A stretch of 64,000 nucleotides of DNA from Sphingobacterium bovistauri (GTDB taxonomy: Bacteria > Bacteroidota > Bacteroidia > Sphingobacteriales > Sphingobacteriaceae). The translations under genes were made by a program, and so were the position numbers. The DNA is taken from positions 62,001 to 126,000 of the forward strand of contig NZ_JADEYP010000001.1 of assembly GCF_020295405.1 (NCBI RefSeq), in the 5' to 3' direction. The notes under the pieces are model-generated. The model was not told where the DNA came from. It made no database searches and was given only the letters and a program-made list of their open reading frames with translations. Below are positions 35,613-43,267 of the stretch, piece by piece. Every line of letters starts with the position of its first letter. Position 1 is the stretch's first letter.

Positions 35613-36845
35613 ATGGCTTTAAATTACGTTTGGATTGCCTTTTTTGTTATTGCTTTTATTGTAGCCTTAATTAAACTTCTTTTTTTCGGTGATACCGAAA
35701 TATTTTCTAATCTTATTAATGGGTTATTTGACAGCGCCAAAACTGGTGCTGAACTTTCACTAGGATTAGTGGGCATCATGACTTTTTGGTTAGGCATCAT
35801 GAAAGTTGGTGAGAAAGCTGGAATGATTTCGGTATTCGCAAAGGGGGTATACCCTTTCTTTAGTAAGTTATTTCCAGGTATTCCTAAAGGACATCCTGCT
35901 AATGGCTCGATCATTATGAACTTTTCGGCAAATATGCTTGGATTAGATAATGCCGCAACACCAGTTGGTCTGAAAGCAATGAAAGAATTGCAAGAACTTA
36001 ACAAGGAGAAAGAAACTGCTACCAATTCACAAATTATGTTTTTGGTACTAAATACTGCTGGCATCACACTGATTCCAACATCTGTGATTGCACTTCGTAT
36101 GTCTGCAGGCGCTGCCAATCCAGCAGACATCTTTATTCCAGCACTTATAGGGACTTTTATTTCATTCGTTTCAGGCATGTTGGCTGTAGCTGCATTCCAA
36201 CGGATCAATTTATTTAAGTTACCAATACTTGTATTCTTATGTATTTTCATTGGATTGATGTGTATCTTATATTTTGGTTTGAAAGATATGCCTCCAGACC
36301 AAATGCAAAAAGTAACTGGGTTAATTGGTGGGTTATTGATTTTCTCAATTATAATCCTATTCATAACCTACGGAGCTATAAAAAAAATAAATGTATACGA
36401 TGCTTTTATTGACGGAGCAAAAGAAGGTTTCTCAACAGCAGTCATGATTATCCCCTTCTTGATTGCTATCCTAGTGGCTATTTCAGCTTTCCGTACGACA
36501 GGATGTATGGATTATATTGTTAACGGCATTGGCTCATTAGTTGCTGCTATGGGGCTTGACACACAGTTTGTCCCTGCTTTACCTGTTGGATTGATGAAAA
36601 CACTAAGTGGTGGTGGTGCTAGAGGTTTAATGGTTGATGTCATGCAAACATATGGTGTGGATTCATTTCAAGGTAGGTTAGCTAGTATTATTCAGGGCTC
36701 ATCAGAAACAACATTTTATGTATTAGCAGTCTACTTTGGGTCAGTTGGTATTAAGAACACTAGGCATGCTTTAGTCTGTGGTCTAATTGCAGATTTTGTG
36801 GGGCTGATAGCCGCTATTGTATTAGCCTATTTATTTTTTGGATAA
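35613..36845 (+). CDS. SpmA-SpmB-like fused nucleoside-recognition (Gate) membrane protein
   Basis: 410 residues with about ten hydrophobic segments. The N-terminal half (LGLVGIMTFWLGIMKVGEKAG, then NFSANMLGLDNAATPVGLKAMKELQ at about 107-131) matches SpmA; the C-terminal half (GAKEGFSTAVMIIPFLIAILVAISAFR, SGGGARGLMVD, SSETTFYVLAVYFGSVGIKNTRHAL at about 367-391) matches SpmB. Separate spmA and spmB genes serve spore maturation in Firmicutes; here they are one protein in a non-spore-former, as in other Bacteroidota. Probably transports a small solute; substrate unknown. mgsA follows by 18 bp. Confidence 0.88.
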   Translation: MALNYVWIAFFVIAFIVALIKLLFFGDTEIFSNLINGLFDSAKTGAELSLGLVGIMTFWLGIMKVGEKAGMISVFAKGVYPFFSKLFPGIPKGHPANGSIIMNFSANMLGLDNAATPVGLKAMKELQELNKEKETATNSQIMFLVLNTAGITLIPTSVIALRMSAGAANPADIFIPALIGTFISFVSGMLAVAAFQRINLFKLPILVFLCIFIGLMCILYFGLKDMPPDQMQKVTGLIGGLLIFSIIILFITYGAIKKINVYDAFIDGAKEGFSTAVMIIPFLIAILVAISAFRTTGCMDYIVNGIGSLVAAMGLDTQFVPALPVGLMKTLSGGGARGLMVDVMQTYGVDSFQGRLASIIQGSSETTFYVLAVYFGSVGIKNTRHALVCGLIADFVGLIAAIVLAYLFFG

Positions 36846-36863
36846 ACCTAAATCATTTATATT

Positions 36864-37229
36864 ATGAAAACAATAGCTTTAATTGCACATGATGGTAAAA
36901 AGGCTGAAATGGTAGGATTTGTAAAAGACCATATTGAATTTCTGCGAAGAGCACATATCGTTGCCACAGGAACGACAGGTTCTCTGATTCTTCAGACAGG
37001 ATTAGATGTGGAGTTAAAACTTAGTGGACCTAAAGGTGGAGATGCACAAATCGCCGCATTAGCAGCAGAAGGAAAAATTGCAGGTATTATTTTCTTCAGA
37101 GACCCATTAGGTAAACACCCTCATGAACCTGATATTCAAATGTTAATGCGAATATCCGATTTATATAATGTGCCATTAGCTACAAATCCAGCAACGGGTT
37201 CATTGATAATAGAAGGACTATTGGAGTAA
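36864..37229 (+). CDS. mgsA: Methylglyoxal synthase
   Basis: 121 residues, slightly short of the E. coli enzyme but normal for the family. Converts DHAP to methylglyoxal and phosphate. Seen: IALIAHDGKKAEMVGF with the catalytic-region His and Asp, TGTTGSLI for phosphate binding, GPKGGDAQIAAL with catalytic Asp near 62, and FFRDPLGKHPHEPDIQMLMRI near 77-97. It relieves phosphosugar stress by bypassing lower glycolysis. Downstream of the SpmAB-like gene. Confidence 0.95.
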   Translation: MKTIALIAHDGKKAEMVGFVKDHIEFLRRAHIVATGTTGSLILQTGLDVELKLSGPKGGDAQIAALAAEGKIAGIIFFRDPLGKHPHEPDIQMLMRISDLYNVPLATNPATGSLIIEGLLE

Positions 37230-37269
37230 CAAAATATTAATTTCTACCAAATTTTTTAAGGTAAGACTG

Positions 37270-37277
37270 TATATTTG
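37270..37277 (+). promoter_or_regulatory. -7 box of coaA
   Basis: TATATTTG, exact TAnnTTTG, 22 bp before ATG 37300. No clear upstream TTTG. Confidence 0.45.
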
Positions 37278-37299
37278 CGCGAATAAAATGGAAAGATAG

Positions 37300-38256
37300 A
37301 TGTCAACGTTTCAAGAGGAGAAAATATTAAGTAGTCCTTACCATGATTTCAATAGAGAAGAATGGAAAGAACTAAACGGTCATTTCAATCACAGTTTGAA
37401 TGCAGACGATATTGATCAAATGCATGCTTTAAACGAACCATTGAATACAGAAGAAATTGAAGAAATCTACTTTCCATTAGCTCACCTTATTGAATTACAT
37501 ATAAATCATTACGAGGATATTCGTAATGCTAGTAATAATTTTTTCGATAGAAATCAACAAAAGCTACCCTTCATTATAGGTATCGCAGGATCAGTAGCAG
37601 TAGGCAAAAGCACTACAGCACGTGTTTTGCAAAAGGTACTTTCCTTTCTTCCGAATAAACCTAAAGTATCATTAGTCACTACTGATGGTTTTCTCTACCC
37701 CAATAAAATATTATCTGATCGAGGAATTCTCAATAGAAAAGGCTTTCCTGAAAGCTATGATACCAAGAAATTATTAAACTTTCTTACCGCTGTCAAGTCC
37801 GGAATTTCTACACACATCGTCCCTGTCTACTCGCATCTCGAATATGACATTTTGCGAGATGACACTATACTCATTCAAAATCCTGACATTCTAATTGTGG
37901 AAGGGATTAATGTATTACAAGTCAATTCTCAAAAAGGTCAAAGTAACAAAGTTTTCGTATCTGATTTCTTTGATTACTCTATCTATGTAGACGCCAATGA
38001 AGAGGATATAATTACTTGGTATATAAATAGATTTGAATCCTTACGCGCTACGGCATTTCAAGACCCTAACTCCTACTTTCATAAATATGCTAACCTTACA
38101 TTAGAAGGTAGTAAAGAAATGGCATTTCAAATATGGAATGAGATCAACAAACCTAATTTGCATAATAACATTTTACCAACGAAGTACAGAGCAGATTTAA
38201 TCCTTCAAAAAGCATCAAATCATTTTGTAAATAATGTAAAAGTTAGGAAACTTTAG
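37300..38256 (+). CDS. coaA: Type I pantothenate kinase
   Basis: 318 residues of the CoaA P-loop kinase family, the first and usually rate-limiting step of CoA synthesis. P-loop GIAGSVAVGKSTTAR near residues 94-107; LVTTDGFLYPN near 127; EGINVLQVN near 200 and the late YFHKYANLT, all typical of the family. A panB gene lies at 59.1 kb. Its last 14 bases overlap the convergent MscS gene. Confidence 0.95.
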   Translation: MSTFQEEKILSSPYHDFNREEWKELNGHFNHSLNADDIDQMHALNEPLNTEEIEEIYFPLAHLIELHINHYEDIRNASNNFFDRNQQKLPFIIGIAGSVAVGKSTTARVLQKVLSFLPNKPKVSLVTTDGFLYPNKILSDRGILNRKGFPESYDTKKLLNFLTAVKSGISTHIVPVYSHLEYDILRDDTILIQNPDILIVEGINVLQVNSQKGQSNKVFVSDFFDYSIYVDANEEDIITWYINRFESLRATAFQDPNSYFHKYANLTLEGSKEMAFQIWNEINKPNLHNNILPTKYRADLILQKASNHFVNNVKVRKL

Positions 38257-39115
38257 TTTTAGAATGCTCGAAAATCAATATTTCGCGCAGCACTTCGTTT
38301 TCTATTTCACGATGCAATTTATTACTACTACTTATAGCATATAGTTCTATTTTATAGCGGACAAAGTCCTTGCCTATGTCTACAACATGTATTTTGGGTT
38401 CTGTATTTTCATCCAGATTAGGGTGATTTATCAATACACTTTGTATTTCCTTTTCAAGTGTCTCGATATCTGTAGCCACACTTAATGGTAACTCGAATTT
38501 GACAGTAAATAAATTAGAACGATGAGCTGATAGGTTGACCATAGAATTAGTAAAAACTAAATTATTTGGAACCATTACCATATCATCCTCTTCATTTTGA
38601 AGAATAATATTAGCAAATGTTATATCTACTATCCTACCTTTATGCTCTCCCACCTTAATGCGATCTCCTACAGACAGTTGTTCAGAAAACATCACAAAAA
38701 GTCCACTCAACATATTTGTAATATAATCTCTAAATAGTACGGCAATAGCCATTGCCACTATTGTTAAGCTCGTCACAAACTGAATTGGGTTAATCCCAAA
38801 TGCCACCATCAATGCTATAACCAACAAAACTGTATTTATAATCGCTGTCAATCTATTGATACCTAAGACAAAATTACCTCTTACCGAGCGATTAGCATGC
38901 CGTGCATTATAAATGGATATAATAACAAAACGTAATATTGATATGACAATACTAGGTATTAGAAAAGTGTTAACACCTCTAAATATCTGACTCAACAATT
39001 CACTTTTTTTACTTTCAAAAAAAGTATTATAAACCATCACAGTAATGATAACTGCAATGATTTTCAACACAAACATGTATGGAAAAGTTATCTTTTGTTT
39101 TTCTTTAGCCGTCAT
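38243..39115 (-). CDS. MscS-family mechanosensitive ion channel
   Basis: 290 residues. Three or four N-terminal membrane segments (about 12-24, 44-70, 85-105, 108-125), the pore-lining TM3 region ending in LSGLFVMFSEQLSVGDRIKVG (about 137-157), and the MscS beta domain (GEHKGRIVDITFANIILQNEEDDMVMVPNNLVFTNSMVNLS, described by position 155-197). Opens under hypo-osmotic shock; small-conductance class. It overlaps the coaA 3' end by 14 bp, tail to tail. Confidence 0.88.
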   Translation of the reverse strand: MTAKEKQKITFPYMFVLKIIAVIITVMVYNTFFESKKSELLSQIFRGVNTFLIPSIVISILRFVIISIYNARHANRSVRGNFVLGINRLTAIINTVLLVIALMVAFGINPIQFVTSLTIVAMAIAVLFRDYITNMLSGLFVMFSEQLSVGDRIKVGEHKGRIVDITFANIILQNEEDDMVMVPNNLVFTNSMVNLSAHRSNLFTVKFELPLSVATDIETLEKEIQSVLINHPNLDENTEPKIHVVDIGKDFVRYKIELYAISSSNKLHREIENEVLREILIFEHSKTKVS

Positions 39116-39248
39116 AAATTGTAAATCTCCAGAGCACTAAACTACTAATTTTAGACATTCAAACCTATTAATGAAGGAATGAAAAACTGTTTTATATTAG
39201 GTAAAAATACAGTAACTTAGCCGAGATAAACGACAGTGTTATTTTTAT

Positions 39249-40202
39249 ATGAATACGACATTTGATTTTGAGAAGCCGATTGCTGATTTGCAAACGCAAA
39301 TAGAAAAAGTTAATCAAGTCGCGGAAAAAACAAAAGTAGACATGAGTGCTACAGTTCGCGAATTGGAAGAAAAACTTGAGCAAACTAAGGTGGATATATA
39401 CAATAACTTGACAGGATGGCAAAAAGTACAGATGTCAAGACACCCAGAGAGACCACAAACTTTCGACTATATCGAAATGATATGTGATGAGTTTGTCGAG
39501 TTACACGGTGACCGTACAGTAAAAGATGATAAAGCTATCGTAGGTGGTTTTGCTTCTATTGGTGGGGAATCGGTAATGGTAATTGGACATCAAAAAGGTA
39601 AAAACACCAAAGAAAGACAATACCGTAATTTCGGAATGGCTAACCCAGAAGGCTATCGTAAGGCTCTTCGTTTAATGAAAATGGCAGAGAAGTTCAATAA
39701 GCCTGTCGTAACATTAATCGATACTATGGGGGCATTTCCAGGCTTAGAAGCCGAAGAAAGAGGCCAAGGTGAAGCTATCGCACGTAACCTATTAGAAATG
39801 TCTGTGCTAAAAGTTCCTGTGATCTGTATTGTTATCGGTGAAGGTGCCTCTGGTGGTGCGCTAGGTATAGGTATTGGAGATCGCGTATACATGATGGAAA
39901 ACACATGGTATTCGGTAATCTCTCCAGAATCATGCTCTTCTATCTTATGGAGAAGTTGGGATCATAAAGAACGTGCTGCTGAAGCATTGAAATTAACAGG
40001 TAATGATATGTTAGCAAATGGATTAATAGATGGTATCATTCCTGAACCTGTAGGTGGTGCACATCAAAACCCTGAAGCTGCCGCAGCAAATGTTAAAGCT
40101 CAAATTTTAGCTGATTTAACCATCTTAGGCGCTAAAGACAAAGAAACTTTAGTTGCTGAAAGAATAGACAAGTTTAGCAAAATGGGTGTTGTAAACGAAT
40201 AA
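39249..40202 (+). CDS. accA: Acetyl-CoA carboxylase carboxyltransferase subunit alpha
   Basis: 317 residues. Transfers carboxyl from biotin to acetyl-CoA, the first step of fatty acid synthesis. Seen: an N-terminal coiled region with [44 protein letters not shown] near 80, [22 protein letters not shown] near 125-145, [27 protein letters not shown] near 151-176 and [25 protein letters not shown]. It ends VVNE. The last 23 bp and its terminator are repeated 2.9 kb downstream. Confidence 0.97.
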   Translation: MNTTFDFEKPIADLQTQIEKVNQVAEKTKVDMSATVRELEEKLEQTKVDIYNNLTGWQKVQMSRHPERPQTFDYIEMICDEFVELHGDRTVKDDKAIVGGFASIGGESVMVIGHQKGKNTKERQYRNFGMANPEGYRKALRLMKMAEKFNKPVVTLIDTMGAFPGLEAEERGQGEAIARNLLEMSVLKVPVICIVIGEGASGGALGIGIGDRVYMMENTWYSVISPESCSSILWRSWDHKERAAEALKLTGNDMLANGLIDGIIPEPVGGAHQNPEAAAANVKAQILADLTILGAKDKETLVAERIDKFSKMGVVNE

Positions 40203-40255
40203 TAATTCATCTAACCCTATAAAAAAGCCTTCAATTATTAAATTGAAGGCTTTTT
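40179..40255. repeat. Direct repeat copy A: end of accA plus its terminator
   Basis: Aligns to 43114-43196 in the same orientation. First 23 bp (accA codons to its TAA region): 3 mismatches, all G to A; the 13-mer TTGTAAACGAATA is exact. Then a looser 15-bp part, exact CTATAAAAAAG, and the hairpin core CCTTCAATnATTAAATTGAAGGC with one mismatch. Confidence 0.8.
40222..40255 (+). terminator. Terminator of accA
   Basis: 15-bp stem (AAAAAGCCTTCAATT with its complement), ATTA loop, T5; arms are A/T-flanked, so it may also serve the convergent gene. Confidence 0.85.
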
Positions 40256-40293
40256 CATTTAATCTAACTTTTATTAATAAGCATCCAATAATG

Positions 40294-41706
40294 TTATGGT
40301 TGAAAACTAGTAAATATAAATTGGTCTTTACCCTTATTATATAAATTAATCATTGTATTATTATCTGGTATATAAGTGGTAAATTCAGGAAGCAATGAAT
40401 CATATTCTATACCACGAGTTGCTGCATAATAATCAAATTTTTCTTTCACGTTTATATCTTCAAATAGATTAAATAACACATGCGGGCCACTTAAATAAAT
40501 TCTTCCATTAAATGGGGTCATTGAATATGTACGGGAATATCTATATTTAAAGTATGAATGTTTATCAATTGGAACATTTGCTAAAATTTTACCAATTAAA
40601 TCAAGTTCAAAAAGATTACCTGGACCGTAATAAGATATCGGAGTCAATGAATTTGGGTTCATGGGGTTCTGATTTTTAGCTTGATTTTCCTCTTGTTTTA
40701 TTTCAGTAAATAAAAAGAATTTATTGTTTTCAAAAAGAACCTTTCTGATAGTGACATCTACAATTTTATTTTTAACATCTTTCCCTATAACAATATCATT
40801 ATTTGCTAACGTCGTGCCATCCGAAAGATTGTATACTAAAAGATTGGTAAAATCATGAGAAGCCCTCACCGTCTTGTCTACATAATTAATTGCAAAAAGA
40901 TAGTCTTGATTATTTATATTCAATAACATAGGTTCATGTATCATTAATTTACCATCAATAGTTTTAGTTTCTTGTCCCTTTTCATCTATCACAACAAAAT
41001 GTTTGTATTCTTTGTAACTATTGGGGTTTCTAACAATAACAACCTTACCAAAATCAGTAGTTAAACAAGAACTTGTTCTAAAATTATCTTCAAAGGTTAC
41101 AGACTTTTTGAACACTTCATTCATGTTTTCTGTATTATACACAACACAATCAACTTGCTGAGGTTGCTTCTTTATTACTTTATGTGCATATATCACAGTT
41201 AAATACTTGCCGTTTGCAGATAATGAACTAATTACATCTCCCGATTTAGATAAGGATTCTATGGGATAACTTGCTAAAATTTTATTACTAAAGGCATCAT
41301 TTGTTTTATCAAATGTATAGGCATGAATATCTGTCTTCAAACCTTTCTTACTAGAAGATTGGATAAGCGTAACTATTTGATTTGCATTTATTTGAAATGA
41401 AGCATTATACGTGTGAATTAATTCAGGTGAAATAGAAAAATCTTGTTCTTTTTCATCAACTAAATTATTAGATTGATCAAATTTTCGAACAATTATTTTA
41501 CGTTGACCCAATCCAGACCATTCAGATATGACGCTATGTAAGTAATAGTTATAACCATTTGCAAAACATAGTTTTGTGTCCTTTTCAAGTTCTTCTTGAA
41601 AACTAAAACTTTCCCCAACTTTTAGGTTATTTTGATTGCCATTTTGTGCTGCTACAATTTGTAATATTAGCAGAATAAAAAATGACAGTATTGATCGCTT
41701 TAACAT
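40294..41706 (-). CDS. Secreted protein of unknown function, WD/beta-propeller-like
   Basis: 470 residues with signal peptide (ILSFFILLILQIVAAQ). No catalytic motif or named domain recognised. The body has about ten repeated hydrophobic-polar strands, with lines such as VVIDEKGQETKTIDGKL and LLVYNLSDGTTLANNDIVIG that resemble blades of a beta propeller, and a tail with ISYYGPGNLFELDLIGKIL and ending FIFTSFQP. No lipobox. It follows 41722-42909 by 15 bp and the two form one operon. The pair lies between the two accA-end repeats. Base composition is lower in GC than accA by eye. Confidence 0.6.
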   Translation of the reverse strand: MLKRSILSFFILLILQIVAAQNGNQNNLKVGESFSFQEELEKDTKLCFANGYNYYLHSVISEWSGLGQRKIIVRKFDQSNNLVDEKEQDFSISPELIHTYNASFQINANQIVTLIQSSSKKGLKTDIHAYTFDKTNDAFSNKILASYPIESLSKSGDVISSLSANGKYLTVIYAHKVIKKQPQQVDCVVYNTENMNEVFKKSVTFEDNFRTSSCLTTDFGKVVIVRNPNSYKEYKHFVVIDEKGQETKTIDGKLMIHEPMLLNINNQDYLFAINYVDKTVRASHDFTNLLVYNLSDGTTLANNDIVIGKDVKNKIVDVTIRKVLFENNKFFLFTEIKQEENQAKNQNPMNPNSLTPISYYGPGNLFELDLIGKILANVPIDKHSYFKYRYSRTYSMTPFNGRIYLSGPHVLFNLFEDINVKEKFDYYAATRGIEYDSLLPEFTTYIPDNNTMINLYNKGKDQFIFTSFQP

Positions 41707-41721
41707 ATTTGATTAATTAGA

Positions 41722-42909
41722 TTATTTGTAAATTTCCTTTTCTATATTTTTTAATTCGTTATTCTCTGAAGATGACAAATCCATGTAGATAATATTTTCT
41801 TGCATTTGGTTCAGCCATTTTTCTGCTTCTGATTTATTATCCAGAGCAAGATTTAGATTTATTAAATTAAAATAAATCATTGTAGAGATTTTTGAATTAT
41901 AAACAGCTTTCTTATCCTTATAATCTATTTTAGTTGTATATGTAGCCCACACATCCAAAGCCTTTTTTAATCCAGCTATTGCTGATTCGGTAACAGCTGG
42001 ATTTGCAGGGTTTATCTTTTTTAAATTTGTTGTAGCGTAAATGTGTGCTTTCTCTAGGTCATCATATTTTCCGTCCTTATTTTTAACAAAGTATAACTTA
42101 ATAGATTTATCTATAGATTGATACCCCAATTGCTCATTCAAATACACATTAATCTCTTTAACAATATTGTTAATATTTGACTTTTCAATGGTTACTTTGT
42201 TTACACTATTACTCGGTGAAGATGATACTAATTTATAATCAGTAAAGATGTTATGATTTAATAATTCTTGACCATTCTTCTTTATGTGAATACTTGTTGG
42301 TTGATTACCATGTGTCTGATTGTTATTATCAATAAGATTAAGCTTATCTATTTGGATGTTTATATCGTAAAAAGAACTTGTTTTAGTAAAACCTGAAATT
42401 TGAATTTGACTTTCCAAAACGCTATTGTCAATAATTAAATAATTATTCAAATTAGGCTCTGAATAAACGGGTTTTGATGGTGGAAAATATTCTGGCTTAG
42501 CTGGAATTCTTAATTTTGGATTCTTATTCTGCTCTGTCAAAGCCAATCGTTCTAATAAACTTAATTTTTTAAATGCTGCATTCTCAATTTCAAACTTTTC
42601 TTTAGCTAATACGACTTCATCATCGTATGTTTTCAATTTTTCATTAAATTCAAGTTTACTTTTTTCAACAAGAGCATCAAAGTTTGATAGTTTGTATTGA
42701 AACTCCTTCTTAGAGTTTTCAATCACTTGCTCTTTAGTGAGGTTGTAAGGTGAAAGTAGATTTATTTTGTAACTCCTATCATTTATTTCTGTTTTGAATT
42801 TAGGAGACAATAATATTTGATAATCTACAGTTTCAGTGTTTATACTTTGTGCTTTAATAACACCTATGTTTAATAATAGAGTTAGCCAAATAATTCGTTT
42901 TAATGCCAT
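41722..42909 (-). CDS. Secreted protein of unknown function, coiled-coil and helical repeat
   Basis: 395 residues with signal peptide (RIIWLTLLLNIGVIKA). Residues about 50-125 are highly charged and alpha-helical, likely coiled coil (STKEQVIENSKKEF type). Next are a Pro-rich linker (IPAKPEYFPPSKPVYSEP near 135-152), a beta-rich middle (YDINIQIDKLNLIDN), and a C-terminal helical part (about 295-390) with TPR-like repeats (ESAIAGLKKALDVWATY, STMIYFNLINLNLALDNKSEAEKWLNQM). Not recognised as a named family. Upstream gene of a two-gene operon with 40294-41706. Confidence 0.6.
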   Translation of the reverse strand: MALKRIIWLTLLLNIGVIKAQSINTETVDYQILLSPKFKTEINDRSYKINLLSPYNLTKEQVIENSKKEFQYKLSNFDALVEKSKLEFNEKLKTYDDEVVLAKEKFEIENAAFKKLSLLERLALTEQNKNPKLRIPAKPEYFPPSKPVYSEPNLNNYLIIDNSVLESQIQISGFTKTSSFYDINIQIDKLNLIDNNNQTHGNQPTSIHIKKNGQELLNHNIFTDYKLVSSSPSNSVNKVTIEKSNINNIVKEINVYLNEQLGYQSIDKSIKLYFVKNKDGKYDDLEKAHIYATTNLKKINPANPAVTESAIAGLKKALDVWATYTTKIDYKDKKAVYNSKISTMIYFNLINLNLALDNKSEAEKWLNQMQENIIYMDLSSSENNELKNIEKEIYK

Positions 42910-42951
42910 ATGAAAATAGTAAGGTTAAAAAATAAATTTATCAAATAAAAA

Positions 42952-42959
42952 CAAATATA
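42952..42959 (-). promoter_or_regulatory. Candidate -7 box of the unknown pair
   Basis: Minus strand TATATTTG, 42 bp before the ATG at 42909; a TTTG at 42990-42987 is 27 bp upstream, longer than usual. Confidence 0.4.
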
Positions 42960-43113
42960 TAAATTATAGGTTAATATAATGTTATTCAAAAAATATATAA
43001 CACTTTGAAATCACCAAAAACCACACGCAAGCACTCGTATTAGGAGATAAAACTTAACTTCTTGCTAACCACTGTTTGAATTAATGAAATATAATTTATT
43101 ATAAAGAAATTAA

Positions 43114-43203
43114 AAAATAGATATTGTAAACGAATATTACATTTAGCTAATGCTATAAAAAAGTAAAAGCCTTCAATAATTAAATTGAAGGCTTTTACTT
43201 TTT
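43114..43203. repeat. Direct repeat copy B: accA-end-like sequence and hairpin
   Basis: Second copy of the accA end and terminator with the same order as 40179-40255. The coding triplets for VVNE are IVNE here and there is no stop in that frame. The hairpin is extended symmetrically: TAAAAG is added in the left arm and CTTTTA in the right, giving a 20-bp stem (43158-43177, 43184-43203). Confidence 0.8.
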
Positions 43204-43232
43204 AATCTTTTTTCTAAACTCTTTTGCGAAAT

Positions 43233-43260
43233 AAAAAAGGGAAGCATGGTCCCCTTTTTT
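43233..43260 (-). terminator. Terminator of the M16 peptidase gene
   Basis: AAAAAAGGG with its complement CCCTTTTTT around a 10-base loop, just past the stop at 43268. Confidence 0.7.
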
Positions 43261-43267
43261 ATTATAA

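Noticed and set aside
35624-36364. 246-residue open frame opposite the SpmAB-like gene
   Set aside because: It mirrors a membrane protein on the other strand and has no family resemblance. Shadow frame.
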